Positions 15,676-24,175 of a stretch of DNA of 42,523 nt are shown here, in pieces. A program made the translations under genes and the position numbers. Each line of letters begins with the position of its first letter. Position 1 is the stretch's first letter. This DNA comes from Allolucifera butyrica. GTDB lineage: Bacteria > Bacillota > Negativicutes > Sporomusales > UPPP01. Location of the stretch: contig NZ_UPPP01000086.1 in assembly GCF_900476375.1 (NCBI RefSeq), positions 1 through 42,523 of the forward strand. Direction: 5' to 3'. The notes under the pieces were generated by a model that searched no databases, had not been told where the DNA came from, and saw only the letters and a program-made list of their open reading frames with translations.

Positions 15676-15709
15676 AGTATAGATATAAAATTTAAACAAT
15701 TTCTAAACA
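15676..15709 (-). promoter_or_regulatory. two-component operon promoter with 11-bp direct repeat (class 1 box)
   Basis: On minus, TGTTTA (15709-15704) and TGTTTA (15698-15693) are 11 bp apart and end 11 nt before TATACT (15681-15676). Spacing and flanks match the box before the RND operon. Confidence 0.7.
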
Positions 15710-15744
15710 GGATTGAACGATTTCCAAAATTTATTTTTTTTAAA

Positions 15745-15796
15745 AAACCTGCCGTGTGCGCATGTCGGGAAACCCAACCAGAGGCGTGGCAGGTGA
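15745..15796 (-). terminator. terminator after the 15822-16370 methyltransferase
   Basis: On minus, ACCTGCC and GGCAGGT close a loop of about 35 nt that contains GGGTTTCCC, followed by a T-run. It is the only notable element in the 15550-15821 spacer besides the class 1 promoter. Confidence 0.55.
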
Positions 15797-15821
15797 ATGT
15801 ATTCATTCATTTTAACCTTTC

Positions 15822-16370
15822 TTATTTTTGGCAACGATAAACAAATGCCGGTGGCAGGTTTAATGGAACAAACTCAATTTCTATTTCACTAAAATGTTGT
15901 TTCAGCACTTTTCTCATTTGCAGAGAGTATTGAAAAGCAACAAAGATACCTCCCGGCTTAAGAGAACGGTTAATTGCCTCCATAATTTCATTACGTAATG
16001 TTACGGAAAAAGTGGCAAATGGTAATCCTGATACAATACAATTAACTTGCGGCAGATCATATCTCTGCAATAGCACGTCCAGTTTTTCTGCATTGGTTCC
16101 GTAATAAAATGAAGAAAACTTAGTCTGCAAAGCCTCCCGCATTTCTAAATCTTGTTCTATAATAAGTACCCGGCACGCTTCTCTTTTATTTTGGGCAATG
16201 AAGTTCGTAAATACTCCGGTCCCGGCACCTAATTCGGCGATTGTTTCAATCTTATCCCAAGGTAAGGTCGCCAACATTTTTTTTGTCAAAAATGACGAAC
16301 TGGGAGTAATACTACCAATCTTTTTTGGTTCTAAAATAAACTTTTCCAGAAAAACAGTCCGATTTGTCAT
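15822..16370 (-). CDS. SAM-dependent methyltransferase, phospholipid N-methyltransferase (PmtA)-like
   Basis: 182 aa. Motif I ELGAGTGVFT (46-55), acidic E72 after strand 2, and SGLPF (114-118), a motif shared with PmtA-type phosphatidylethanolamine methyltransferases and rRNA-dimethylase relatives. The N-terminus FLEKFILEPKKIGSITPSS is typical of the PmtA-like group. The frame opens at 16418, but the ATG at 16370 behind AAGGGAG fits better. Substrate is inferred to be a phospholipid, which suits the lipid-enzyme cluster that follows upstream; this is not proven. Confidence 0.8.
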   Translation of the reverse strand: MTNRTVFLEKFILEPKKIGSITPSSSFLTKKMLATLPWDKIETIAELGAGTGVFTNFIAQNKREACRVLIIEQDLEMREALQTKFSSFYYGTNAEKLDVLLQRYDLPQVNCIVSGLPFATFSVTLRNEIMEAINRSLKPGGIFVAFQYSLQMRKVLKQHFSEIEIEFVPLNLPPAFVYRCQK

Positions 16371-16545
16371 CGTTTTAATTATCTCCCTTATGATTGAAAA
16401 GAAACTTTGCGAAAACAAAGTTTTGATATATTATCAGTTAATTACATCTCTGTTTATAATAGACAATAATAAAAATAAAAAGTTCATTAGTAAATAATTA
16501 ATTTCTCCCAGTTACTGCGAAAAGCGGAATACTCTTGGCAAATGT

Positions 16546-16583
16546 GAAAAAATAAGCCACAGCTACGCTTTGGCTTATTTTTC
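16546..16583. terminator. bidirectional terminator
   Basis: AAAAATAAGCCA and TGGCTTATTTTT form a 12-bp stem with A/T tracts on both sides. It ends the minus-strand transcript of the 16659 gene. Confidence 0.85.
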
Positions 16584-16658
16584 CGGACTATTATTGTACT
16601 TATGTTTCTACTGAAGTCAATCTAAGATCATAATGCCTTTTAATCGGCTTCAATTACG

Positions 16659-16967
16659 CTAAACCTTTACATCAACGCCATTAGTAAAGTCTTGGGAAGA
16701 TTGACTGCCGGCTTTCTCGGCAGCAAGCTCTTGTTGTTTCTGAATTTGGTCTTTAGCAGTTTGCATTGCTTGTTGAAGTTTTTGGATCTGCTGTGAACTT
16801 CCACCTTGACTTTGCAATTGGGTTATTGCACTTGAGAATTTGCTTATCTGATTTTGCAAAGTAGTGGGGTCGGTTGAAGTAACCATTGTTGATATGTTTG
16901 AATTGCTTAGTGATTTAGTTAAACTTGCGATCTGACTTGCTTGGTTATTTATTGCTGATATGGCCAT
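16659..16967 (-). CDS. small Gln/Ser-rich helical protein (FlxA-like, tentative)
   Basis: 102 aa from the ATG at 16967 (GGAGGTG 8 nt upstream); the frame extends to 16988 but without a good start. No signal peptide or TM. Ser/Thr/Asn-rich N-terminal part (AISAINNQASQIASLTKSLS), then a Gln/Lys-rich predicted coiled coil (IQKLQQAMQTAKDQIQKQQE) and a short tail. It resembles FlxA-like and flagellar/structural small proteins in composition, but I would not assert the family. It follows the glycosyltransferase at 58 nt and precedes a terminator. Confidence 0.7.
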   Translation of the reverse strand: MAISAINNQASQIASLTKSLSNSNISTMVTSTDPTTLQNQISKFSSAITQLQSQGGSSQQIQKLQQAMQTAKDQIQKQQELAAEKAGSQSSQDFTNGVDVKV

Positions 16968-17024
16968 CTTAAACACCTCCTTTCCCATAGATTAATGGGC
17001 ACTATTAATATTATCGGCATAATC

Positions 17025-18185
17025 TTATATATTCTTAACAGCGAAAGCATTCAAACGGTTCACAAATTGATTGTTGATGGCATTCACCGCATCTAGCGCC
17101 GCTTGGGCGCGGCCAATTTGGGCTGCGGCGTGTCGCATTTTTGCCAGTTCACTGGGATTCTTCAATAGTTTAGTTAATTGTCTGCCTATCTTGTCACCAT
17201 TTAGGTCTTTTAGCCAACAGGCAGCCCCTTTATTAATAATAAACCTGGCATTATCCATTTCCTGTCCAGGAATGGCTTCGTAGAAAAGCATTGGCAGTCC
17301 AACGGCCAGCGCCTCACTAACAGTAAGCGCGCCCGGCTTGGTAATAAGGATATCGGATACTCTCATCAATTCCATAATCTGCTCCGTATAGCCAAGCACA
17401 TAGACATTATGTGGCGACTGCGCCGCCAACGTCTGTAAATTTTCGTATAAAACGGGGTTTTTTCCGGCCACCACAATAATCTCAAGGGGTAATGTTACCT
17501 GATTCAAGAACAATAGGAATTCAACTAATGGTCCTAATCCTAAACCGCCCCCCATAATGAGCAGGACAGGCTTTGTTTTATCCACCTTCACCGGACTTTC
17601 CGCTACTTCCTGCGCCGATGCAAAGCGAGGGTGGATGGGGATTCCTGTAGCAACAACCCGTGAAGCGGAAACACCTTGCTCAATCAGTGGGACTTTTAAC
17701 TCAGGATCTGCTATGATGTACTGATCAACCTCCGCGTTTATCCCAATAGGATGAACCGAAAAATCAGTGATTACGTCTACAACGGGAATCTCCAGTCTTT
17801 TTTTGCGTTTCAGGTAAGCCATTGCGCCGCAAGGAAACGGATGAGTGCAAATAATCAAACTTGGACAATGCTGCTTAACCAAACGAGCCACACTTAACCG
17901 CATCGCCCAAAAGAAAATATCCTGGACTTTGGCTGTTGACCGGGTGTGTTGCGTCCAGCGGTACAGAATATCATATATCTCCGGCGAAACAGTAATTGTT
18001 TTCAAATATAATTCCTTGATTAGGTGATTAAACCGCGAATTTGCTTCCGACATGAAGTCAGCAATATAGATACTATCGTGGGGAAATTGGATTTCCCAAG
18101 CTGTTTTCAATGCTTTGGCCGCCTGATTGTGCCCTGCCCCGATGGATGCCGAAATGATTAGTACTCTTTCGTTTATGTCAGGCAT
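17025..18185 (-). CDS. MGDG-synthase/UgtP-like glycosyltransferase (first copy)
   Basis: A 386-aa GT28-type glycosyltransferase. The N-terminal MGDG_synth domain opens with LIISASIGAGHNQAAKAL (9-26) and contains THPFPCGA and VTDFSVHPIG. The C-terminal nucleotide-sugar half has LLIMGGGLGLGP and the donor-site segment ITKPGALTVSEALAVGLPML. Family members add glucose or galactose to diacylglycerol on the cytoplasmic membrane face. ATG at 18185 follows GAGGAG. A second, more divergent family member lies at 19223-20392 with a TVP38 protein between them. The acceptor could be diacylglycerol or another lipid. Confidence 0.88.
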   Translation of the reverse strand: MPDINERVLIISASIGAGHNQAAKALKTAWEIQFPHDSIYIADFMSEANSRFNHLIKELYLKTITVSPEIYDILYRWTQHTRSTAKVQDIFFWAMRLSVARLVKQHCPSLIICTHPFPCGAMAYLKRKKRLEIPVVDVITDFSVHPIGINAEVDQYIIADPELKVPLIEQGVSASRVVATGIPIHPRFASAQEVAESPVKVDKTKPVLLIMGGGLGLGPLVEFLLFLNQVTLPLEIIVVAGKNPVLYENLQTLAAQSPHNVYVLGYTEQIMELMRVSDILITKPGALTVSEALAVGLPMLFYEAIPGQEMDNARFIINKGAACWLKDLNGDKIGRQLTKLLKNPSELAKMRHAAAQIGRAQAALDAVNAINNQFVNRLNAFAVKNI

Positions 18186-18527
18186 GTCGATCTCCTCACT
18201 ACTCTCTAGTTTTCCTCGCTACCATACTAAGACATTATCTCATTTTCATCTATTAGTTCCACCAGCTTGCCAAATGCCGTTTTATCACCGTCACATGCCT
18301 CGGATATTAAATAATTCAGATTCTCACTTAAAATTTTGTGTCTCAATATGAAAGACAAATCAAACAGGTAAAAAGTTTACGAGAAAAGAATATTTTTTTA
18401 TGGAAAATATTATACATAAAAAAATAAGTCTACCTATTTGTGGTATACCTATCAATCCATAACAAATATTTGAGAATTTCCGAATCTAGTTTTGTATCTC
18501 GACTGCGGCAATCAAGTCTCTCACAGA
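18186..18527. other. AT-rich spacer, no gene seen
   Basis: 342 nt upstream of the first glycosyltransferase. I see no ORF with a ribosome site, no terminator with a T-run and no recognisable operator, only an AATATTTTTTTATGGAAAATATT-like weak dyad near 18390-18411. It presumably holds the promoter of the 17025-18185 gene. Confidence 0.5.
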
Positions 18528-19187
18528 TCATGAAGTTTTTGTTTTGTTCAGAGCGAAACTAAGGCTCCAAAAAATTATCATGATAAGACTACCTAAGATT
18601 AGCCATTGCCATGCTTTCCTGGTAGCAAACAAATATATAAATCCGGTGCTGACATAGTAAGGCACCATAGATATTATGGCAGTCCAAAGGTAAGGCCATA
18701 ATTTCATCGACGGCATTACACCGGCGATATAATTAACAGCAAAGGCCGGAACGGGAAGTAATCGTGCTATCAACAAGCCCATAGTACCTTTTCTTTTAAC
18801 CCATGAGTCCACTGTATTGATTTGATCTGCCGCAATTAGTTTTCGCACAAGCGCTTGTCCATAACCGCGGGCAATTATAAAGATAATGAGCGAACCGATA
18901 ATAAAACCAATCCATGAGTATAAAATTCCCAGATAGAGTCCATAAATTTTCAAATATAATACCATCAGGCTTTCCGTGGGGATAGGGGTTGTGCTTATAA
19001 GCCCGATTAAAACAATGGCGATAATAATTCCCCTAAATCCCCATGCCCGAATGACGTAGGAAATTTCGTCACGCCTATCAAAATAAAAAAAAGTTGCCAC
19101 ACAAATAATGAGTACTAGAAATAATAAAATAGTCCCACTATATTTATACACGTTCAATTTTTCTCCCCTGTTTAGCAGTCGATTCAT
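18528..19187 (-). CDS. TVP38/TMEM64 family (VTT domain) membrane protein
   Basis: 219 aa with about six hydrophobic spans. VTT/SNARE-associated features: GLISTTPIPTESLMVLYLKI, GFIIGSLIIFIIARGYG and LLIARLLPVPAFAVNYIAGV. DedA/VTT proteins are candidate lipid scramblases or flippases, including for undecaprenyl phosphate. Start either ATG at 19187 (AAGGG upstream) or TTG ten codons on, which has GGGGAG at good spacing. It sits between two lipid glycosyltransferases, 36 nt after the second. Confidence 0.85.
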   Translation of the reverse strand: MNRLLNRGEKLNVYKYSGTILLFLVLIICVATFFYFDRRDEISYVIRAWGFRGIIIAIVLIGLISTTPIPTESLMVLYLKIYGLYLGILYSWIGFIIGSLIIFIIARGYGQALVRKLIAADQINTVDSWVKRKGTMGLLIARLLPVPAFAVNYIAGVMPSMKLWPYLWTAIISMVPYYVSTGFIYLFATRKAWQWLILGSLIMIIFWSLSFALNKTKTS

Positions 19188-19222
19188 GAAATTAGACCCT
19201 TAGGCCTGCCTTGCAAAGGCGA

Positions 19223-20392
19223 TTAAGCGCCTCGAAATAAAGCGGTATTTAAAAATATACCGTTATTATTCTCCGGGGAGCTGGCGATAAGCCGTTCAAT
19301 GATAGAGGTAATACGTAGCGAACCATCGTTCGGCGGTCTCCGTACATTCGAATCATCGAAGCCTCTCTCGGCCAGATTATTGATGATATGAGTGCCCTCG
19401 GACGGGTCGGAACAAAAGTATCCTAATTGATTGTTGACCACATAATGAATGTTACCACTTTCCTGTATTCCAACCGCTTCGGTAATAATCAGCGGCCGGG
19501 ACATAGCCGCCGCCTCCATTATCGTGCCGGGTCCGGCTTTGCTAATAATAATGTCGCTGGCGGCCATCAGGACCTCCATGTTATCGACAAAGCCGTATAC
19601 CTGCAGGCTGTCAAACCTGGATTTCACACTCTGCAGTTGATCAAATAGCTCTTTATTATGTCCCGCGACTACCATGATCTGCTTATCGTGGCAATTCTTT
19701 TCAATTTCTTTGATCCATTTGGCCATATTCCCCGCTCCCACCCCGCCACCGGTTAAGAGTACGGAAAACCGGTTTGGATCAACGCCCAGAGCCCTGCGGG
19801 CCTCGGCGCGAGTAAGCTGGTTACAACTAAATTTGGGGTGAACAGGAAATCCGGTAATAACGATCTGGCTGCCTGCAATCCCATACCGGATAAGGGATTG
19901 ATAAGCCTCTTCCGTAGGCACCAGATACAGATCCGCACCGGGTGTAGCCCAGGAAGCGTGAATCGTGACCAGATCGGTCACCACCGTGACAATTGGCCAG
20001 ACAGCGCGACGATCCTTTCGACCGGCAACTAAAAGCCCGGTTACCAGGGGATGAGTCGATACCACCAAAGCCGGATTGATCCGGTCGAGTTCCCTTTCTA
20101 TCCGCAGAAAGGCCTTACTAAATACGAACCTGGTCATCAGACCAATCCGTTTTACACTGTTGGTTTTAGTAAAAAACAAGTTATTGAGCCATAGCTGCTT
20201 GCGGGAACAATAGTCGTATATTTCCGGTGCCGATCTGAGGACGGGAACCCCGGTAGCTTTGAGAAAATCCTCCAGCGTACACTTCATATGGTTTTGGCTG
20301 CTCAAAGCGGCCATTAATGCGGTAGCGGCACTCCGATGACCGCCTCCGGTGTCGGAGATGGCGAATAAGACATTTTTTGTGTTGGAAACCAT
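19223..20392 (-). CDS. MGDG-synthase-like glycosyltransferase (second copy)
   Basis: 389 aa, same two-domain GT28 architecture as the 17025 gene: LFAISDTGGGHRSAATAL at the N-terminus, STHPLVTG, VVTDLVTIHASW, then LLTGGGVGAGNM and IISKAGPGTIMEAAAMSRPL in the donor domain. The two proteins share motifs but are clearly different, so probably different acceptor or sugar. The frame has an ATG at 20398 immediately abutting AGGAGG; the ATG at 20392 has correct spacing and is the better start. Confidence 0.88.
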   Translation of the reverse strand: MVSNTKNVLFAISDTGGGHRSAATALMAALSSQNHMKCTLEDFLKATGVPVLRSAPEIYDYCSRKQLWLNNLFFTKTNSVKRIGLMTRFVFSKAFLRIERELDRINPALVVSTHPLVTGLLVAGRKDRRAVWPIVTVVTDLVTIHASWATPGADLYLVPTEEAYQSLIRYGIAGSQIVITGFPVHPKFSCNQLTRAEARRALGVDPNRFSVLLTGGGVGAGNMAKWIKEIEKNCHDKQIMVVAGHNKELFDQLQSVKSRFDSLQVYGFVDNMEVLMAASDIIISKAGPGTIMEAAAMSRPLIITEAVGIQESGNIHYVVNNQLGYFCSDPSEGTHIINNLAERGFDDSNVRRPPNDGSLRITSIIERLIASSPENNNGIFLNTALFRGA

Positions 20393-20418
20393 CGTCATCC
20401 TCCTGTCATTTTTGTAAT

Positions 20419-20433
20419 TATATATATATATAT
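20419..20433. repeat. TA dinucleotide run
   Basis: About seven TA repeats in the spacer between the PAP2 gene and the second glycosyltransferase; a similar run occurs at 25826-25842 at the other end of the cluster. Confidence 0.8.
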
Positions 20434-20521
20434 TGTAATTCCCAATATTATATTAAGACAATCCCATCTGACGAAAAGTTCAAACACCGCTTATTATCTT
20501 TTCTTTCCATATCGACATCTG

Positions 20522-21670
20522 TTATTTTTCCATCTTTTCCTCCCGTTCATGCTCCCACCACATTAGAAGGGAAATGACAAACAATAGCCACATGGTGCCG
20601 GCAGAGTACCCGGCGACGACGTCGCTGGGATAATGAACTCCCAGATAAATACGGCTGATCCCGATTGCCACAACTAAGAGCATCGTTATTACTCCTACAA
20701 AATAGCGCCATGGCCAGGTTTGTGCATTTCTTGCCAATAAGAAAGCCAGCATGCCATAAAAACATAGCGAGACCATGGCATGTCCGCTGGGAAAACTATA
20801 TCCCGCTGCCGTTACCAGATGAAATGCGTCCGGCCGGGTACGCTCAAACAGATTTTTCAATACAAAGTTCAGCACCGCCCCGCCAGCGAAACTGAGTGCC
20901 AACCCCCCCAATTCCAACCACCGTCGATAAACTGCCAAAGCTACAAATGACGTTGTAACAATCACTGCATAAGAAAAGCCATACCCCAGGGTACTAATGG
21001 CAATCATGATATGGTCTAACGTCGGATTGGCAAAATAGCGTACAAGCCAAATGAAGGTATTGTCAAAAACCCCCATTGCATGACGAAACATCGTTTCCCA
21101 GGCCAGTATTGAAAATAATAGCAACATACTGCAACTAAGACCCAGGGTCAGCGCGATATATAATATCGGCCATCGATCCTGGACAGTAAACAACCACTTC
21201 TTTGCCTTTTCATAAACAGAAAACCGTTTGCTTAAAGAAAAAAGCAGCCACAAAACGAGGGGCAGAAGGATTAAGCTCAACCCGGCAATCAGAAATAGCC
21301 ATCCAATCACTATTTTTAGTAGGGGAAAGCCTTGCGGGGGAACATGGATCACATATCCATCCACCTGCGAACCAGTTTGTCGCATAACATGACCACCCAG
21401 CACGACAATGCTTCCTTGAATCCGGGCTTCCCTCATAAGACGCAGATTGCCGTCGATGAGTACAATACCGTCTTTTACGGTTCCGGACACCGTAGCATTG
21501 GCGCCGGCAACCAACAGCCTTTCGATCACCTGATTTGGCTCAATGCTAATATCCTTATGGGAAAAAACGTCGGGGTATTCGGCGACGCCGGAACTATGCA
21601 CTATGGCCAGCGAGCCTGCTAAAACGAGACAACCCAGAACGACAGATTTCCATATTCGTCCCAACCTCAA
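20522..21670 (-). CDS. PAP2 phosphatase fused to an extracytoplasmic polymer-forming-like domain
   Basis: 382 aa. An N-terminal signal/anchor (7-25) is followed by a short repetitive beta domain (about 38-112: VAGANATVSGTVKDGIVLID, GNLRLMREARIQGSIVVLGG), resembling bactofilin/polymer-forming beta-helix turns. A TM pair (117-147) and a PAP2 phosphatase follow, with all motifs: K272-x5-R278-P280 (KNLFERTRP), PSGH 294-297, SRIYLGVHYPSD 339-350. Likely dephosphorylates a lipid pyrophosphate or phosphate at the outer face. TTG start at 21670 behind GGGGGGA. Next to UppP, which performs a similar reaction. Confidence 0.88.
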   Translation of the reverse strand: MRLGRIWKSVVLGCLVLAGSLAIVHSSGVAEYPDVFSHKDISIEPNQVIERLLVAGANATVSGTVKDGIVLIDGNLRLMREARIQGSIVVLGGHVMRQTGSQVDGYVIHVPPQGFPLLKIVIGWLFLIAGLSLILLPLVLWLLFSLSKRFSVYEKAKKWLFTVQDRWPILYIALTLGLSCSMLLLFSILAWETMFRHAMGVFDNTFIWLVRYFANPTLDHIMIAISTLGYGFSYAVIVTTSFVALAVYRRWLELGGLALSFAGGAVLNFVLKNLFERTRPDAFHLVTAAGYSFPSGHAMVSLCFYGMLAFLLARNAQTWPWRYFVGVITMLLVVAIGISRIYLGVHYPSDVVAGYSAGTMWLLFVISLLMWWEHEREEKMEK

Positions 21671-21751
21671 TTCGATCCCCCCAAGCCAAATCGGAGTAAT
21701 TACAAAACTGACTGTTTTAGTATAAGTAAAACCCTTGTCAGTATTCCCTGT

Positions 21752-22573
21752 TTAGATAAACTGACTTATCAATATGCCTGCGCCAAGGATCCAGCAGTAC
21801 CAGGCGAAAGGACGCATGGCGGTAACCTCATTAACCCGGAACCACTTCATTAAAATCCAGACACTGAGAAAAGCCGCAATTCCAGATGCTACTCCGCCCA
21901 AGAGCGAAATCTGAAACAAATTGCCCAGTCCCGCATGCAGCAGTTTAGGAACTTCGAGAACACCGGCTCCGGCAATTATAGGGGTGGCGAGAAGCATAGA
22001 GAATCGCGCCGATTCTTCATGTTTTAATCCTGCCCAAAAGCCCGCCGTCATGGTTGCTCCGGACCGGGAAAATCCGGGAATAAGCGCCAGCGATTGAAAC
22101 AGCCCGATAACAGCTGCCTGCTTGTAATTTAAATCACGAATGTTTCTTTGGCCCTTATTGCGCATTTTTTCGCCCCAATAAAGTAGAAACCCGTTGATTA
22201 TCAAGAAAATCGCTGCATTGGTGACATTGCTGAACAGATGGCGAATCGGGTGTTCCAGGATTAACCCGATCAATGCGGCCGGAAACGTCCCGACGATTAT
22301 GAGGAATAATAATTTTCTTGCTTCGTTATTCTGTTTTGAGAACAATGAGGCAATGATTGAGATCCATTCCGTACCAAAATACAACAGCAGCGCAGTAGCT
22401 GTTCCCAGATGCAGCATAACTACGAATGGCAAAAAATGTTCTTTAAGAAATTCCGGACTTAAATTCCAATGCAGAAAATAGGGAGTTAAAACCCCATGGG
22501 CGACACTGCTGATTGGAAAAAGTTCCGTAAGACCCTGAACAACGGCAAATATAAGAGTTTGGATTACAGACAT
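21752..22573 (-). CDS. uppP: undecaprenyl-diphosphatase
   Basis: 273 aa, BacA/UppP integral membrane phosphatase that recycles C55-PP to C55-P for peptidoglycan and glycan export. Signatures: E17 in QGLTELFPISSVAHG (motif 1) and PGFSRSGATMTAGFWAGL (motif 2, essential Arg and Ser). Full family length. ATG at 22573. It supplies the lipid carrier that GT39 enzymes encoded upstream would use through polyprenyl-phosphate sugars. Confidence 0.94.
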   Translation of the reverse strand: MSVIQTLIFAVVQGLTELFPISSVAHGVLTPYFLHWNLSPEFLKEHFLPFVVMLHLGTATALLLYFGTEWISIIASLFSKQNNEARKLLFLIIVGTFPAALIGLILEHPIRHLFSNVTNAAIFLIINGFLLYWGEKMRNKGQRNIRDLNYKQAAVIGLFQSLALIPGFSRSGATMTAGFWAGLKHEESARFSMLLATPIIAGAGVLEVPKLLHAGLGNLFQISLLGGVASGIAAFLSVWILMKWFRVNEVTAMRPFAWYCWILGAGILISQFI

Positions 22574-22616
22574 AGTAATTCCTCCTAATTTTTTGTTCCT
22601 TCTCTACCACCACAAA

Positions 22617-24158
22617 CTAAGGCTTGATTAGCAACAGCTTATTTCCCGCCTGCGCCAAAATGGTAAGTGCCCCCTTTTCCCCTTTATTCAAGTCTTGATA
22701 TTGCGACTCTTTGATAACCAAATATGCCCTCTCCTGCTTATGAATGACCCGTTTTATCTCCTCTAATGAATTGATTTCCTGCCCGCATACACCTGTGTAA
22801 AAAGTAAAGCCGGGGTGCAGGAACTTCAGCACATAAACGGGAGATGTGCCGTCATAACTGGCGGTAAAACGTTGGGAAGTCGCCCGCATACTTAAAGAAT
22901 CCGCAACCGGCGGCATCAGGAGCGTCACTATGATTACGGAAACCAATGCCATGCCGGCGGCTTGCCCCCAAACAGCACTCAGCACCTTTCTCCGCCGCAG
23001 GAAATACCAGGTCGCGATCGTCATCAGAATTAAAACAAGCCCTATCCCAATGGCGCCGGCCTTTATCGCCGGCAGGACTTTGATTCCCACTGCAATACCG
23101 CCAAGCAGCACCATACAAAGCAGCGTCAAAACGACCGGCCAGACAAGCCCTTCCCCCTTCAACCGGTAATTTCGCTCACAACGGTCAAGATACCAGCCCA
23201 CAAGCATCGCCAACGGCGGAAATACGGGCAGAATATAGGTTACCAGCTTTGTCTGGGAGATGGAAAAGAAAAAGAAAATAAAAGCCGCCCAGATATTTAA
23301 GAACAACAAAGAAGAGTATTCGCCCGTCCCCTTTGTGGTTAAGGACGACCTTACAGCCTGTACCAGCACGGATGTCCACGGAAAGAAGCCGAGAATCAGA
23401 ACCGGGATAAAGAAATACCACCCGGAGGTCCTGGCATGTTCAGCCGTTGTAAAGCGGACAATGTTGTTAATGCCGATAAAACCATTAATAAACGCTGCTC
23501 CGTGAATTTGATACATAAGCCAATACCAGGGCCCGGCCACAATAGCGAAGATAGCAATTCCGGCCGGAATCTTCATCTGTTTCAGTTCCCCAAACCGCCT
23601 GGTAAGAGCCAGCCAGATGAGAATAATCGCCCCTTGAAACAAAAAACCGATCGGGCCCTTGGTCAAGGTGGCCAAGGCGGCGAAGAAATAAAAGAGATAG
23701 TATCGTCGCAATAAGAAACAAAGCAAGGAAGCCGAAAGAAACAGCGTCAGGGTGATGTCGGTGACGGCGGCCTTTCCCAGATAAAAATATTCCAGGGAAG
23801 TTGCCAGTACCAGTCCGCCGGCAATCCCGGCGCGTTGATTAAAAAGCTTCGTTCCCGCCAGATATACCAGGACAACACCGGCTACCGCCAGCAAGGCGGA
23901 GGGAAACCGCGCCGCAAATTCATTAATGCCGAAAGTTTTGTAAGACGCCGCCACAAGCCAGTAATACATTGGCGGCTTATCATACCAAACCTGGCCGTAT
24001 ATCCTGGGCGAAAGATAATCGTGGTACAGGATCATTTCTTTAGGCGTCTCTCCATAGACCGGCTCGTCCGGATCCAGGAGCGGCGGCCGGCCAAGACATA
24101 CAAAAACCGTTATCGCCGTTAAAATAACCAGTAGCCAAAAACTTTTTCCTAATCGCAC
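22617..24158 (-). CDS. GT39-family (ArnT/PMT-like) membrane glycosyltransferase, copy A
   Basis: 513 aa, multi-span GT-C enzyme that transfers sugar from a polyprenyl-phosphate donor at the outer face of the membrane. The acidic first-loop motif is DPDEPVYGE (about 29-37), followed by LSPRIYGQVWYDKPPMYYWL and NEFAARFPSALLA, typical of the ArnT/PMT_2 branch. About 10-11 TM helices, then a soluble tail from about 430. GTG at 24158 with GGAGGG 6 nt upstream. Closely related to the gene 18 nt upstream, suggesting tandem duplication. Confidence 0.88.
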   Translation of the reverse strand: MRLGKSFWLLVILTAITVFVCLGRPPLLDPDEPVYGETPKEMILYHDYLSPRIYGQVWYDKPPMYYWLVAASYKTFGINEFAARFPSALLAVAGVVLVYLAGTKLFNQRAGIAGGLVLATSLEYFYLGKAAVTDITLTLFLSASLLCFLLRRYYLFYFFAALATLTKGPIGFLFQGAIILIWLALTRRFGELKQMKIPAGIAIFAIVAGPWYWLMYQIHGAAFINGFIGINNIVRFTTAEHARTSGWYFFIPVLILGFFPWTSVLVQAVRSSLTTKGTGEYSSLLFLNIWAAFIFFFFSISQTKLVTYILPVFPPLAMLVGWYLDRCERNYRLKGEGLVWPVVLTLLCMVLLGGIAVGIKVLPAIKAGAIGIGLVLILMTIATWYFLRRRKVLSAVWGQAAGMALVSVIIVTLLMPPVADSLSMRATSQRFTASYDGTSPVYVLKFLHPGFTFYTGVCGQEINSLEEIKRVIHKQERAYLVIKESQYQDLNKGEKGALTILAQAGNKLLLIKP

Positions 24159-24175
24159 TTAGAACCCTCCAACAG

